From positions 992,001-1,056,000 of the forward strand of contig NZ_JAQNDK010000005.1 of assembly GCF_028368935.1 (NCBI RefSeq): DNA of 64,000 nt, in the 5' to 3' direction. This document shows positions 1 to 9,922 of the stretch, piece by piece. The position numbers were made by a program, and so were the translations under genes. This stretch comes from Sorangium aterium. Lineage in GTDB: Bacteria > Myxococcota_A > Polyangia > Polyangiales > Polyangiaceae. How positions within the stretch are numbered: the stretch's first letter is position 1; each line of letters starts with the position of its first letter. Under the pieces are notes generated by a model. The model was not told the DNA's origin, did no database searches, and saw nothing but the letters and a program-made list of their open reading frames with translations.

Positions 1-1
1 C

Positions 2-1510
2 CTGCTCGTGGCTACGTCGCTGGGCGTGGCGGGAACAGCGCATGCCTACGTGACCATCACGGGGGATGTGTCGCCCGGGAACCCGAGCGACCCGTGGGAT
101 CTGGGGTCGAGCGTCCTCCGCGTGGGCGGCGCGAGCAACCCCTGGGAGCCCACCTTCAATAGCGGGGAGGTGATCGTCGCGAGCGGCGGGCAGCTGTTCA
201 GCGCGGGCGCGTTGGTAGGAAATGATCGCAGCGGCACGGTTCAGGTCATCGGGTACGGCTCGAAGTGGACCAACAGCGGATCCATCCAGCTCTGCGTCAA
301 GGGCTACAATTGTCATGGGCTGCTCGTCGTCCAGAACGGCGCCGAGGTGCTCACCGATGATCTTGTGGTGGGTAATCGAAGCTCCGAGAGCTATGGTGGC
401 GACGTGCTCGTCGAAGGGTATGACGCCACCCTGACGAGCCAGGTGAATACGTACATCGGCCTCAGCGCGCGCGGTCGGGTCGATATCAAGCAAGGGGGGA
501 GCTTCTTCTCGAACAATGTCTACATCGGCGGCGGCAGCGGCGCGTCGGGCTGCTCGATCTGCAATGGCCACGTGACCGTGACCGGCTCCGCGACGAGGTG
601 GGTGAGCACGGGAGAATTCATCTTGGGCGTGAACAGCCAGGGCACGCTGGACATCGACCGGGCCGAGGTCTTCACGAACAATGCGAGGATCGGTCGCAGG
701 GAGACCCTGTTGATAAGCAAGGCCAGCGTGCACGGTTGGGGTGGTACGTGGACCAACCAGGGGCTCTTTCGCGTGGGGACGGTGGAAGGAAGTGGCGAGC
801 TCACCATCGGGGCGTACGGGACCCTCGTGACGGAAGATACCGAGATCCATTCCGAGCTTGGCCACGCCTTCATCAAGGTGAATGACGTCTACGCGTCATG
901 GCTCAACAGCGGCGACGTCACCGTCTTTGCCAGCGGCAATCGGTCTCCGTCGCTGGTGGTCGGCAAGGACGCCTTCGTGAGCATCGACGGCCTCCTCCGG
1001 ACCGCGCCGAAGGCCGTCGGCCTCTATCCCTACCTGGGGCCCTCCGTGCGCATCGAGGACGGCGACCTCATCGCGGGCGCCATGGAGATCGAGGCGGGAG
1101 ACTTCGACTTCGCCGGCGGGCGCTTCGAAACCGGCAGCTTCGTGGGAGATCTCGCCAACGTGCAGTCCGGCGAGCTCTCGGTCGGAGAGGCTCACCCGGC
1201 GACGGACATCGTCGGCAGCTACAGCCAGGGGCCGGGGGCCACCCTGAGGATCGTCGTCGGGGGATCGAGCCCCTCGCCGCTCCTCCAGGTCGACGGGGAC
1301 CTCCTCGTCGATGGGGGGCTGGAGGTCGTGCCGGCCGACAGCTCCGTGTCGTTTCAGGTCGGGGACACCGTCGCCCTGCTGGGCTGGGGCGGTGACCTCG
1401 AGGGGACGTTCGCCGCCGTGAACATCGCCGTGCCGCTCGCCTCAGGCCTCGCCTGGGACACCTCGGCGCTCTACGCCACCGGCGAGATCACCGTCGTGCC
1501 GGCGACCTGA
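2..1510 (+). CDS. Secreted protein with T5SS/PEP-CTERM-associated repeats (5' end outside window)
   Basis: The reading frame is open to the window edge, so the true start lies upstream. The first visible residues (LLVATSLGVAGTAHA) look like the end of a signal peptide with an Ala-His-Ala cleavage site. The mature part consists of repeated units of about 45-60 residues with patterns such as VTVTGSATRWVSTGEF and GTLDIDRAEVFTNNARIG, which match the T5SS/PEP-CTERM-associated repeat. These repeats normally form beta-helix-like extracellular passengers. About five to six units fill residues 30-300, followed by a less regular beta-rich tail. No autotransporter barrel and no PEP-CTERM anchor is seen at the C-terminus (it ends in ITVVPAT), so the protein is probably simply secreted or loosely surface-bound. 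Its role is unknown; surface adhesion is only a guess. Confidence 0.75.
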   Translation: MLVATSLGVAGTAHAYVTITGDVSPGNPSDPWDLGSSVLRVGGASNPWEPTFNSGEVIVASGGQLFSAGALVGNDRSGTVQVIGYGSKWTNSGSIQLCVKGYNCHGLLVVQNGAEVLTDDLVVGNRSSESYGGDVLVEGYDATLTSQVNTYIGLSARGRVDIKQGGSFFSNNVYIGGGSGASGCSICNGHVTVTGSATRWVSTGEFILGVNSQGTLDIDRAEVFTNNARIGRRETLLISKASVHGWGGTWTNQGLFRVGTVEGSGELTIGAYGTLVTEDTEIHSELGHAFIKVNDVYASWLNSGDVTVFASGNRSPSLVVGKDAFVSIDGLLRTAPKAVGLYPYLGPSVRIEDGDLIAGAMEIEAGDFDFAGGRFETGSFVGDLANVQSGELSVGEAHPATDIVGSYSQGPGATLRIVVGGSSPSPLLQVDGDLLVDGGLEVVPADSSVSFQVGDTVALLGWGGDLEGTFAAVNIAVPLASGLAWDTSALYATGEITVVPAT

Positions 1511-1666
1511 GCACGCCACGCCGGGCCCTCACGCCCTCTCCTCGCGGCCGGACCGGCGCTACAGCGGCGTTGTCCCAGGCGACAAGCGATCGCGTCGGCT
1601 CGGCTCCGCCGCCTCCGGCAGCGTGCACCCGAGCCGCCCCGGTGCGCTCGCATCCGGCGCCTGCCC

Positions 1667-4189
1667 CTACTTCGGTCCCGCCCTGCCGATCGCGATGACG
1701 TTCTGCTGCGCCGCCGGCTTGCCGCCCTCGTTCGCGGACACGAACGCGCGCGGGTGCGCCCTGAGGAGCGTCACGGTGAGCGTGATGCCCCAGCCGTCGT
1801 TCGTCTTGAGCTCCGCGTGACCGTGGCTGTCCTCGACGGCCACGATCAGCCGGCCGAGCGGCTCCAGACCGGCCGGGGCGGAGCCAGGCGCGGTGAGCAC
1901 GCGCTGGAGCGCCGACTCGGGCAGCCCCAGGCCGAAGCCGACGTCCAGGATCGACAGCTGCACGCCCTGGGGCGCCTCGCGCACCGACACGACCGGGCCA
2001 TGGCCAGGGAGCCCGCGGCCCGCGACGTCGGTGAGGAACGCCTCGAGCACCTGCTCGAGCTCGCCGCGGTGCCCGAGGGCGTGCGTCGCGCCGCGGATGG
2101 GCTCGAGCCGCACGGCCCGGCCCGTCGCGCGGGCGGCGCTCGCGACGGCATCGGCCACGACGTCGCCGAGCTGGAAGGCGCAGAGCGGATCGGCGGCGTC
2201 GCGCACCGCGAGCGGTCGCACGTTGTCGGACACCGGGGCGGCCTGCTGGACGGGGATGAGCGCGGCGACGTAGCCCGCGATCCACGAGGAGCCGTCGGAC
2301 TCGCGCCGCAGCGGGCGCACCGAGAGCACGGCCGGCTCGGGCGCGCTGACGCTCAGCTCGATGCCGTCGTCGCTCGCCATCACGCTGGAGAGCGACACGG
2401 CGGCGTCGCTCGCGGACGTGGCGCCGAGGACGTCGCCCAGCGTGAGCGAGCCCGGCGGGAGCGCCGCGCTCGCGCTCTCCACGGGCACCGTGACGTCGCG
2501 CGCCCGCAGCCACTTCGCGAACTCCGGCGCGACGAAGCGGACGTCGCCGAAGGCGTCCGCGTACAGCAGCCCGACCGGCGCGCTGCGCAGCATCGAGCCG
2601 AAGAGCTGGAGGTCGTCGAGCGCGACGCGCGCGCCCTCGACCAGATCGTCCTCCGGCGAGCCGCCGCCGCGCGCCTCGCCCGCGCCGGCCTGCGCCGTGC
2701 GCGCGAGGCGCTTTCTGCGCAGGAGCAGCGCGAGCTCGCGGCCGACGTGCTCGGCGCGCTCCGGCTCGCGCGAGAACGTCTGCTCGGCGACCGGGCCGCA
2801 GAAGAACACGTACCCCTCGATCTCGCCGAACGCGATGAGCGGGACCACGACCGCCGGCATGTCCTGCTTGGCCAGGAACCGGCGCGAGAGGCGGATCGCC
2901 GGCACGCCCTGCTCGCTGCTGTACGGCGGGCGGCGGACGTCGCGGCGGAGCTCGGCGACGAGGCTCTCGCCGCCGCCCTGCCTGTCGTTCCAGAACCGGA
3001 GGTGCCAGCTCCCCGCGGGCAGCTCCGCGACGAGCACGAGATCGGCCGGGTGCGCCTGCTCCGCGAGGCGCGCCACGCGCGGCCAGAACTCCTCGTCCGG
3101 CAGCGTGTGGACCCCCTGCATGCGGAACAGCGCGGCGCGCTGGATGAGCTCCGCGGCGCGATCGACGGAGCGCTGGACGGCGAGCCCGCGCACGATCATG
3201 ACCCCCGTGAACGCGACAGCGAGGCCGAACAGCGCGCTCGGCAGCGCGATGAGGCTCGCCTCGGCCCGCGCGGCGAGCACGCCCTGCCCCGCCGCGAGCG
3301 CGAAGACGGCGAGGAACAGCGCGACCGTGGCGACAAGGCTCCCGTAGCGGCGGCGCGCGATCCACACGATCCCGCCCGCGAGCAGCACGAACAGCGCCGG
3401 CACCCACGCCGGCGCCGCGGCGCGCCGGCCGCCGTCGAGCAGCCCGCCGAGCACCGCGGCGATGCCCCTCGCCGGCGGCAGGGCCGACGTCGCGACCGCC
3501 TGGGGGGCAACGCCGCCGGCGCCCACCGCGACCACGGCGACGCGGCCCTCGAGCGCGCTCGCGGGGACCTGGCCGTCCGCGAGATCGCGCAGGCTGACCG
3601 CCGGGACGCTCTGCGGCGCCTTCTTGAGCACCCAGGGCGCCGCCGAGACGCCGAGCGCGCCGAGCTCCGGCGCGCGCTCCCCCGGCGCCAGCGGGAAGAA
3701 GCCGACGACATCGCCGGCGCTCAGGCGGAGCAGCTCGGGCGGCATCCGGACGACCGGCGCGGCGCCCGCGGCGCGCGTGGCGTTTGCGGCGCTCGTGGCG
3801 TTCGCGGCGCGCGTGGTGTTCGCGGCGCTCGCGGCGTCGCCGCCGCAGAACGCGTCTGCCGGGGGGATCAGCAGCGCGCCGCGCGCGCGCCCGCGCTCGA
3901 GCAGCCCGGGGAGCGAGCGCTCGCAGAGCCCTTCGCGCAGCGACTCGGGCGAGGCCGTGACGAGCAGCACCTGCGCGGACGGCGCGGTGTCGGCGAGCGC
4001 GGACGCGGTGAGGCCGCGCGCCACGTAGTCGAGCCGATCGAGCGGCGCCACGGCGGCGATCAGCGCCCCCGCGACGATCGAGAGCACCTCGGGCCTGAGC
4101 CACCCGAAGCGCGCCGCATCCGACTGCGCGCCCATCGGGCGCGGGATGCGAAAGGGCTTGGGGATCCGCGGACGGTAAGTCTTCGCCAT
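1667..4189 (-). CDS. CHASE2-like membrane sensor with degenerate histidine-kinase-type ATPase domain
   Basis: An 840-residue membrane protein. One hydrophobic segment lies at about residues 34-50, then an extracytoplasmic CHASE2-like region to about 250, then three close transmembrane helices at about 258-330. The cytoplasmic part has a GAF-like region (about 350-490), a PAS-like region (about 520-650) and a C-terminal region resembling a HATPase_c fold (about 690-815). That last domain keeps a D-x-G-x-G element (DVGFGLG), but the N-box Asn is replaced (VLEAFLTDVAGRG) and no HisKA phospho-acceptor helix was found. It therefore probably senses an envelope signal without acting as a normal autokinase. 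A tandem Ala/Asn/Thr-rich stretch (coding 3770-3850) inserts into the sensor part. The start ATG at 4189 gives MAKTYRPRIPK. It is divergent from the sedolisin gene. Confidence 0.7.
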   Translation of the reverse strand: MAKTYRPRIPKPFRIPRPMGAQSDAARFGWLRPEVLSIVAGALIAAVAPLDRLDYVARGLTASALADTAPSAQVLLVTASPESLREGLCERSLPGLLERGRARGALLIPPADAFCGGDAASAANTTRAANATSAANATRAAGAAPVVRMPPELLRLSAGDVVGFFPLAPGERAPELGALGVSAAPWVLKKAPQSVPAVSLRDLADGQVPASALEGRVAVVAVGAGGVAPQAVATSALPPARGIAAVLGGLLDGGRRAAAPAWVPALFVLLAGGIVWIARRRYGSLVATVALFLAVFALAAGQGVLAARAEASLIALPSALFGLAVAFTGVMIVRGLAVQRSVDRAAELIQRAALFRMQGVHTLPDEEFWPRVARLAEQAHPADLVLVAELPAGSWHLRFWNDRQGGGESLVAELRRDVRRPPYSSEQGVPAIRLSRRFLAKQDMPAVVVPLIAFGEIEGYVFFCGPVAEQTFSREPERAEHVGRELALLLRRKRLARTAQAGAGEARGGGSPEDDLVEGARVALDDLQLFGSMLRSAPVGLLYADAFGDVRFVAPEFAKWLRARDVTVPVESASAALPPGSLTLGDVLGATSASDAAVSLSSVMASDDGIELSVSAPEPAVLSVRPLRRESDGSSWIAGYVAALIPVQQAAPVSDNVRPLAVRDAADPLCAFQLGDVVADAVASAARATGRAVRLEPIRGATHALGHRGELEQVLEAFLTDVAGRGLPGHGPVVSVREAPQGVQLSILDVGFGLGLPESALQRVLTAPGSAPAGLEPLGRLIVAVEDSHGHAELKTNDGWGITLTVTLLRAHPRAFVSANEGGKPAAQQNVIAIGRAGPK

Positions 4190-4563
4190 AATCGCTGAAG
4201 GCCGCGGCCTCGAGGGGGCGCGGGACGCCCCGGGCAGCCTGAGCGTCGCATCGTGGTCGAATCAATACAATTGTCCACCCGGGTCCGCCGCGCCAAAAAC
4301 ATCGGCTGTGCGACGAGAAGGTCGCTCCCCAGGGCCGCAGGCGCAGCCGTCGCGCCCGCCTCTATCGTCCTCCGGCGCGCCGCGATCTCCGACCGGGCCG
4401 CGGCGCCGCGGCAAATCGGGTCGCGCCAGGGTGCGACGTGGTGCTCCCAACGCTCCGCCGAGGCGCGTTGTGTTGCGGGCGGCGCACGTGTGATGCGACG
4501 TCAGCGCCCTGTGACGATTCGGCTGGATCGGCCTGTCGGAAGGCGTTTGAATCGTTGCTGCGT
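4190..4563. promoter_or_regulatory. Divergent intergenic region between sensor and sedolisin genes
   Basis: This 374-bp stretch separates two divergent genes and must hold both promoters. The only clear feature is an A+T-rich patch at 4259-4275 (AATCAATACAATTG) in an otherwise very GC-rich background, which could be a -10 region. No convincing -35 element at standard spacing and no clean operator was seen. Confidence 0.3.
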
Positions 4564-6396
4564 ATGCGCCGTGCTTCACCTGTGCTTCGTGCCGCGCCCA
4601 TCCTCGGCCTGCTCAGCTTGGTCAGCAGCGTGGCCTTCTCGGCCTCGAGCTGTGGCTGCGAGTCGGATGTGCAGATCGCAGATTCTTCGGGCAGCGGGGG
4701 CGCGGGCGGCGGGGGCGCCGGCGGCGCGACCGGGAGCGGCGGCGGCGCGGCCGGGAGCGGCGGCGGTGGCGCGGCCGAGGTCGGCGGCGGCGGGGCTGGC
4801 GGCGCCGGTGGGGAGGCGCTGCCGGACGAGCTGCCCGACTTCACCGAGGAGGAGCGTGAGCCCACCGAGGCCACGGACGGCATCCCGAGCCCGCTGCCGG
4901 GCGTGTACACAGACAAGGGCGTGGCCGGGGGCGACGAGGTGGTCCGCGCGCTGATGGGCTTCCCCATCCGCAACTCGGGGCTGCTCGAGCAGAGGATCGC
5001 GGAGATCTACGACCCGACGGGCCCGCGGTTCCGCCAGTACCTCACCCGGGACGAGTGGATCGCGGCGTACGCGCCGCGGGAGCTCGACGTGCACCTCGTG
5101 AAGCTCTGGCTCGAGGAGCAGGGGATGCAGGTGAACTTCACGGCCACGAACCGGCTGCTGATCCAGTTCACCGGCACGGTGAGCCAGTTCAACGAGACCT
5201 TCGACACGGAGCTCCGGGTCTTCGAGCGCGAGAACCCTCAGGCGGGGAATCCGCCCTTCGACGTCTACGGCTCCCTCGGCCAGCTCACCGTGCCGACGTG
5301 GGTGTCGGAACGCACGACCGGCATCCTCACCGCGGATCTCGCGGCGAGCACCAGGCCGCTCCCGGGCGAGGGCGGGGAGATCGCGCCGGATCCGCCGGCC
5401 GGCGTCGAGAGGGGGCTGACCCCCGCGCAGATCGCGGGCGCGTACGACGTCGACGACCTCTACGAGCTCGGGTTCACCGGCGAGGGCGTGAAGCTCGGGG
5501 TCACGATCGGCGCGGCCTTCAAGTACAAGGACCTGCAGTCGTTCTGGCGGGCGCTCGGCGTGGAGCGGGCGAACCCGGAGGTCGTCCAGACCATGGAGCC
5601 GGCCTCGACGCGCTACGTGGAGTCGACGCTCGACGTGGCGTGGTCGGGCGGCCTCGCGCCGGGCGCGGACCTCGTGGTGTACCAGGGCCCCGACGCGCGC
5701 AACACGTCGATGGTCTACACGTTCAACGAGGCCGTCGGCCGCGGCGAGGTCTCGGTCATCACGGACTCGTTCGCCCACCGCGAGGACTCCGAGCCGCCGG
5801 CCGTGCGCCTCCAGTACCACCGCTCGGCGCAGATGGCCGCGGCGCTCGGGATCACCGTGGTCGCGGCGACCGGCGACTCGGCGCAGACCGACACGCCCTC
5901 GGCGAGCCCGTACGTGACCGGGGTCGGCGGGACGTCGCTCTCGCTCGACGCGGACGGCGAGGTCGAGGACGAGCTCGCGTGGTTCGGCTCGGGCTCCGGC
6001 CCGACGCTCTCGTTCCCGATCCCCTCCTGGCAGGTCGGGGTCGTCGAGGGGTCCGGCGGCAAGCGGGCGGTCGCGGACGTCGCCATGCACGCCGGGAACT
6101 CGCCGATCCCGTACTGGGTCTACTACCTCGGCGAGTGGCGGCGGTACGGCGGGACGTCGTTCGCCTCGCCCTGCTTCGCGGGGCTCATCGCCGTGGTGAA
6201 CAGCTACCGCGCCGAGCAGGGCCTGCCGCGCGCCGGGTTCCTCAACTCGATCCTCTACACGACCCCCGCGGTGCAGGCGACGTTCCGCGACGTCGTGCGC
6301 GGCGAGACGGAGTTCTTTGCCGCGGGGCCCGGCTGGGACTACCCGACGGGATGGGGCGCGCCGAGCGCGATCGGCCTGGCCACCACGCTGCCGTAG
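4564..6396 (+). CDS. Sedolisin (S53) family serine-carboxyl protease with pro-domain, probable lipoprotein
   Basis: A secreted acid-type endopeptidase of the sedolisin/kumamolisin family. I chose the ATG at 4564 because it begins a typical export signal (MRRASPVLRAAPILGLLSLV) ending in a possible lipobox (ASSC); an open frame continues upstream without a signal. A Gly/Ala-rich linker of about 40 residues follows, typical of myxobacterial surface lipoproteins, then the Pro-kumamolisin activation domain (about residues 85-240) and the S53 domain. Catalytic elements are visible: E-x-x-x-D in VESTLDVAW, the oxyanion Asp in AATGDSA, and the nucleophile in YGGTSFASP. The C-terminal calcium site is kept (FRDVVRG and GWDYPTGWGAP). 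The enzyme looks active and self-maturing. It lies 70 bp upstream of the CapC-like gene on the same strand, but no shared function is evident. Confidence 0.9.
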   Translation: MRRASPVLRAAPILGLLSLVSSVAFSASSCGCESDVQIADSSGSGGAGGGGAGGATGSGGGAAGSGGGGAAEVGGGGAGGAGGEALPDELPDFTEEEREPTEATDGIPSPLPGVYTDKGVAGGDEVVRALMGFPIRNSGLLEQRIAEIYDPTGPRFRQYLTRDEWIAAYAPRELDVHLVKLWLEEQGMQVNFTATNRLLIQFTGTVSQFNETFDTELRVFERENPQAGNPPFDVYGSLGQLTVPTWVSERTTGILTADLAASTRPLPGEGGEIAPDPPAGVERGLTPAQIAGAYDVDDLYELGFTGEGVKLGVTIGAAFKYKDLQSFWRALGVERANPEVVQTMEPASTRYVESTLDVAWSGGLAPGADLVVYQGPDARNTSMVYTFNEAVGRGEVSVITDSFAHREDSEPPAVRLQYHRSAQMAAALGITVVAATGDSAQTDTPSASPYVTGVGGTSLSLDADGEVEDELAWFGSGSGPTLSFPIPSWQVGVVEGSGGKRAVADVAMHAGNSPIPYWVYYLGEWRRYGGTSFASPCFAGLIAVVNSYRAEQGLPRAGFLNSILYTTPAVQATFRDVVRGETEFFAAGPGWDYPTGWGAPSAIGLATTLP

Positions 6397-6466
6397 CGCG
6401 CCCGCGCTGGCAACCGCGCCGGGCGGCGGCGCGCGCCGACCCGCCCCGCCGCCGCCGCCCCGCCGC

Positions 6467-9400
6467 ATGCTCGAGAACCTGCCGCTCTTTCCACCGAACG
6501 GGCTCGATCGGAGCCTCCACACCGCGGTCCTGATCGGCCTCGTCTTCGGGACGTTCTTCACCGAGACGCTCGGCTGGACGTACGCGGGGCTCGTCGTGCC
6601 CGGCTACCTCGCGACGGTGTTCTTCGCGGCCCCGGTCACCGCGGTGTTCATCGTCGCGGAGTCGATCGTGACGTACCTGTTCGTCGCGCTGATCGGCCGC
6701 TGGATCACCCGGACCGGCGCGTGGTCCACGGCGTTCGGGCGCGAGCGGTTCTACCTGTTCATCGTCGGCGCGGTGATCGTGCGGCTCTTCGTCGAGGGCT
6801 TCGTCGTGCCCGAGGTCTCGGCGCGCTACGACTTCGTGCACTCGCGGGAGCTCTACAGCATCGGGCTCGTGCTGGTGCCGCTCATCGCGAACGCCTTCTG
6901 GAACAGCGGCTTCCTGCGCGCGGCGCCGCGGCTCGCGGTCGTGACGGCGCTGACGGCGCTCGTGCTCGGCGTGCTGCTCCGGACGACGAACCTCTCGGTC
7001 TCGCGCTTCCAGGTGCTCAACGAGAGCCTGTCGCTCGAGTTCCTCGAGCTGCCGAAGGCCCACATCATCCTCGTCATCGGCGCGCTGATGGGCGCGCGCA
7101 ACAACGTCCGTTACGGGTGGGACTACAACGGCATCCTCGTGCCCGGCCTGCTCGCCGTGGCGTGGTACGAGCCGACGAAGCTGCTCACGACGACGATCGA
7201 GGCGCTGGCCGTCTTCTACCTCTCGCGCTGGATCACCTCGGTCCGCCCGTTCTCCCGGATGCTGCTCGTGGGGCCGCGGCGGATGATCTTCGTGTACGTG
7301 CTCGGCTTCCTCGTGAAGATGGCGATCGGCTTCGCCATGGTGCGGTACGCGCCGGGGCTGCAGATGGTCGACTACTTCGGCTTCGGTTACCTGCTCCCGA
7401 GCCTGCTCGCCGTGAAGATGTGGAACAAGGAGCACGTCGGCATCGTGATCATGCCGACGATCCAGGTGTCGTTCACCGCGTTCCTCGTCGGCAACGGCGT
7501 CGGTTATGCGCTCGTGGCGCTCGGCTGGGGCGGCGCGCCGCCGCCGCCCGCGACCGCGGCGAGGCCGGTGCCGCGCATCGAGAGCGCCGCGCTGTCGCTC
7601 GTGCTGGCGGACACGGCGCCCCGGCCCGGCCCGCGCCCGAGGGCGGCCGCGATCGCCGCCGACATCGAGTCGCGGCGGATCGCCCACCGGCTCGCGCGCA
7701 GCGTGCTGCGCGACGGGCGGCCGGCGGACGAGCTGCTCGGCGCGGCGGAGCGCGCGCGGGTGTCGGTGGCGCGGGAGGGCGACGGCGAGCGGCCGTGGTA
7801 CGTGCTGGGCCCGCGGTTCGACGATCCGGACGACGCGCCGGGCGTGCCGCGGGCGGCGATCCGCAAGCGCGTCGGCCGGAGCCCGACGTCCGCGCCCGAG
7901 TGGCTGGTGCTGGCGGCGCCCACCGAGCTCGGCTCGGCGCTGCCGGCGGTGGCCCTCCGGGTCGCGGGGCTGCTCGACGCGGCGGGGGTCGTGCTCCTGT
8001 CGCGCCACGGGGCGATCCGGCGCCACGACGAGGCGTTCGTGGCCGCGATGATCGACGCCATGGAGGACCCCCAGGTGCTCATCGTCGAGCCGGGCGGCGG
8101 CGATGGGCCGGAGCTCAGCGTCGTCGGCTCGCCGGCGGGGCTGCCCGTTGTGTCGATCGGCCTGGGGCTCGGCGCCGAGACGGCGATGACGTTCCGCCAG
8201 GCGGCGGAGCCGTCGACGCCCCTCGGCGACGCGCCGCGCCTGCACGTGCCGCGCGAGGTCGCCGAGGCGGTCGGCGCGCGCTCGCTCGGCGCGCCGGAGG
8301 CCGTGCGCTGGACCGGGACGCTGGAGGACGAGCTCGCGAAGCGGATGGTGTCCTTGACCGAGGTCCAGCCGGGCCGCTTCCGTCCGCCGTCGCTCGAGGA
8401 GCTCAGGCTGTTCGACGCCGTTGTGGCGCCGCGGTTGATCGCGGCGGCGACGCGCCCCGGCGGCGCGTCCGGCGCGGCGCCGCCGACCGCGTGGGAGCGG
8501 GCGATCCTCGGGCGCCTCGGCTTCCGCGAGGTGCGCATCGGCGGCACGGCCGAGGCGCCGGCGGCGTGGGGCATCGCGGAGCCGGGGCCGGACGAGGGGG
8601 GCCCGGAGCGGCGCGGGAACCCGGCGTGGCTCGTGCTGACACATCAGTCCACGCTGCCGCGTGCTGCGTCGAGCGGCGACATCTTGCCCACGGCGCCCTC
8701 GACGGAGGCGGTCAGGTCGCCGCTGACGGGCGCGATGCTCGTCGAGGTGCCCGCGCCGCGGTGGCAGATCGGGGCGTTCGGCGCGGGGCTCGCGCTCGCC
8801 GACGCGCTCTCGGCGCAGTCGCTGCTGCTCGCCGGGGCGGTGCCCACGGCGGAGCCGAGCGGGGCCGCCGACGTGCGGCGCGCCGAGGGGCTGCGCAGCT
8901 ACTTCCAGCGGGCGCACGAGGTCTGGGTCGGAGACGGCGGCAATGCGCTGTCGGTGCAGGCGATCGAGGCGGATCGGACCTACGAGCGGGACGCGGTGAT
9001 CTCGTTCGGGTACGAGGTCGTGCGGCCGGGGCACGTGCCGACGTTCGCGGGGCCGCTGCTGGAGACGCTGCGCGATCTCGAGCTGCGCGTGGGGATCTTC
9101 GACGGCACGCGCGAGCAGGTGCCGTTCAGCGGCGCGACGGACATGGCGATGGCCTACGCGAAGCGCTTCGCCGAGGGGCGGTTCGCGATCGTGTACCTGG
9201 GCAGCGCGATCCGGCGCTTCTTCGAGCTCCGGCGCTTCGTGGAGCCGGGGCAGGGGGAGACGCGCCTCGAGGCGCGGCTCGCGCGGCTCGGCGTGACGCC
9301 CGAGCCGGCCGACGTGGCAGCGCGCGCCCAGGCGCTCGCGTCGTGCGCGGGGACCGCCGGCGCAGGCGCGAGCGGGGACGAGCTCTGCCCGACCCGGGGC

Positions 9401-9922
9401 GTGACCGCAGAGTGCGATCTCTCCGCTGCGATAGAGCCCTTCCGGCGCTACACGACCGAGCGGAACCCGTACTACCTGAGGGCGCACTTCTCGACGCAGA
9501 CGGCCGGGCCGGGGGGCGCTCCGGCGCCGGCGGACGCGCCGCGGGCGGGCGTGGCGGACGCGTCGCGGGCAGGGGCGGACGCGTCGCGGGCAGCGGTGGC
9601 GGTGGCGCCTCGGGCAGGGGTGGCGGCCGCGGCGCGCGCCGCGGCGGCGGCCGCGCTGCGCGGGAGCGCGCCGGCCGCGCCGCGGGGCGAGGCGCAATGC
9701 CATGTGGAGATCGGGCGCGACGTGATCACGGGGCGCCCGTGGGTGATCGCGGCGCGGCCGGGGGAGGCGCAGCTGCTGCCGATCGACGGCGCGCTCGTCG
9801 CGGTGCCGGGCGCGGCCGTGCCCGGCGGTTCGCGGCTGCGGCGCGCGGTCACCGTCGGCACGAGCGCGCTCCGGGTCGAGGCGGCCGGGCCCGGAGCGGC
9901 GCCGCAGCGGGTGGCCCCGTGA
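6467..9922 (+). CDS. PgsC/CapC-type polytopic membrane protein with large C-terminal domain
   Basis: The first 360 residues (from the ATG at 6467, MLENLPLFPPNG) form about ten membrane helices with two copies of the pattern of the poly-gamma-glutamate synthesis protein PgsC/CapC: GLVFGTFFTETLGWTYAGL then VVPGYLA, and later ALMGARNN then YNGILVPGLLAV. Known CapC proteins are about 150 residues and work with a CapB/PgsB amide ligase. This 1151-residue version adds about 790 soluble residues of unknown fold, containing two Rossmann-like stretches (EWLVLAAPTELG, PRWQIGAFGAGLALADAL) and a low-complexity Ala/Pro/Arg-rich insert (coding about 9520-9680). No CapB-type ligase is in this window. An upstream in-frame start at 6317 would add 50 Arg/Pro-rich residues and is unlikely. 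No good ribosome-binding site precedes 6467. The stop overlaps the next start by 4 bp (GTGA), so the two are translationally coupled. Confidence 0.75.
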   Translation: MLENLPLFPPNGLDRSLHTAVLIGLVFGTFFTETLGWTYAGLVVPGYLATVFFAAPVTAVFIVAESIVTYLFVALIGRWITRTGAWSTAFGRERFYLFIVGAVIVRLFVEGFVVPEVSARYDFVHSRELYSIGLVLVPLIANAFWNSGFLRAAPRLAVVTALTALVLGVLLRTTNLSVSRFQVLNESLSLEFLELPKAHIILVIGALMGARNNVRYGWDYNGILVPGLLAVAWYEPTKLLTTTIEALAVFYLSRWITSVRPFSRMLLVGPRRMIFVYVLGFLVKMAIGFAMVRYAPGLQMVDYFGFGYLLPSLLAVKMWNKEHVGIVIMPTIQVSFTAFLVGNGVGYALVALGWGGAPPPPATAARPVPRIESAALSLVLADTAPRPGPRPRAAAIAADIESRRIAHRLARSVLRDGRPADELLGAAERARVSVAREGDGERPWYVLGPRFDDPDDAPGVPRAAIRKRVGRSPTSAPEWLVLAAPTELGSALPAVALRVAGLLDAAGVVLLSRHGAIRRHDEAFVAAMIDAMEDPQVLIVEPGGGDGPELSVVGSPAGLPVVSIGLGLGAETAMTFRQAAEPSTPLGDAPRLHVPREVAEAVGARSLGAPEAVRWTGTLEDELAKRMVSLTEVQPGRFRPPSLEELRLFDAVVAPRLIAAATRPGGASGAAPPTAWERAILGRLGFREVRIGGTAEAPAAWGIAEPGPDEGGPERRGNPAWLVLTHQSTLPRAASSGDILPTAPSTEAVRSPLTGAMLVEVPAPRWQIGAFGAGLALADALSAQSLLLAGAVPTAEPSGAADVRRAEGLRSYFQRAHEVWVGDGGNALSVQAIEADRTYERDAVISFGYEVVRPGHVPTFAGPLLETLRDLELRVGIFDGTREQVPFSGATDMAMAYAKRFAEGRFAIVYLGSAIRRFFELRRFVEPGQGETRLEARLARLGVTPEPADVAARAQALASCAGTAGAGASGDELCPTRGVTAECDLSAAIEPFRRYTTERNPYYLRAHFSTQTAGPGGAPAPADAPRAGVADASRAGADASRAAVAVAPRAGVAAAARAAAAAALRGSAPAAPRGEAQCHVEIGRDVITGRPWVIAARPGEAQLLPIDGALVAVPGAAVPGGSRLRRAVTVGTSALRVEAAGPGAAPQRVAP

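Noticed and set aside
1488-4265. Two further long frames over the CHASE2-like gene
   Set aside because: They are Arg/Ala-rich shadows; only the minus-strand frame at 1667-4189 shows membrane helices and domain patterns.
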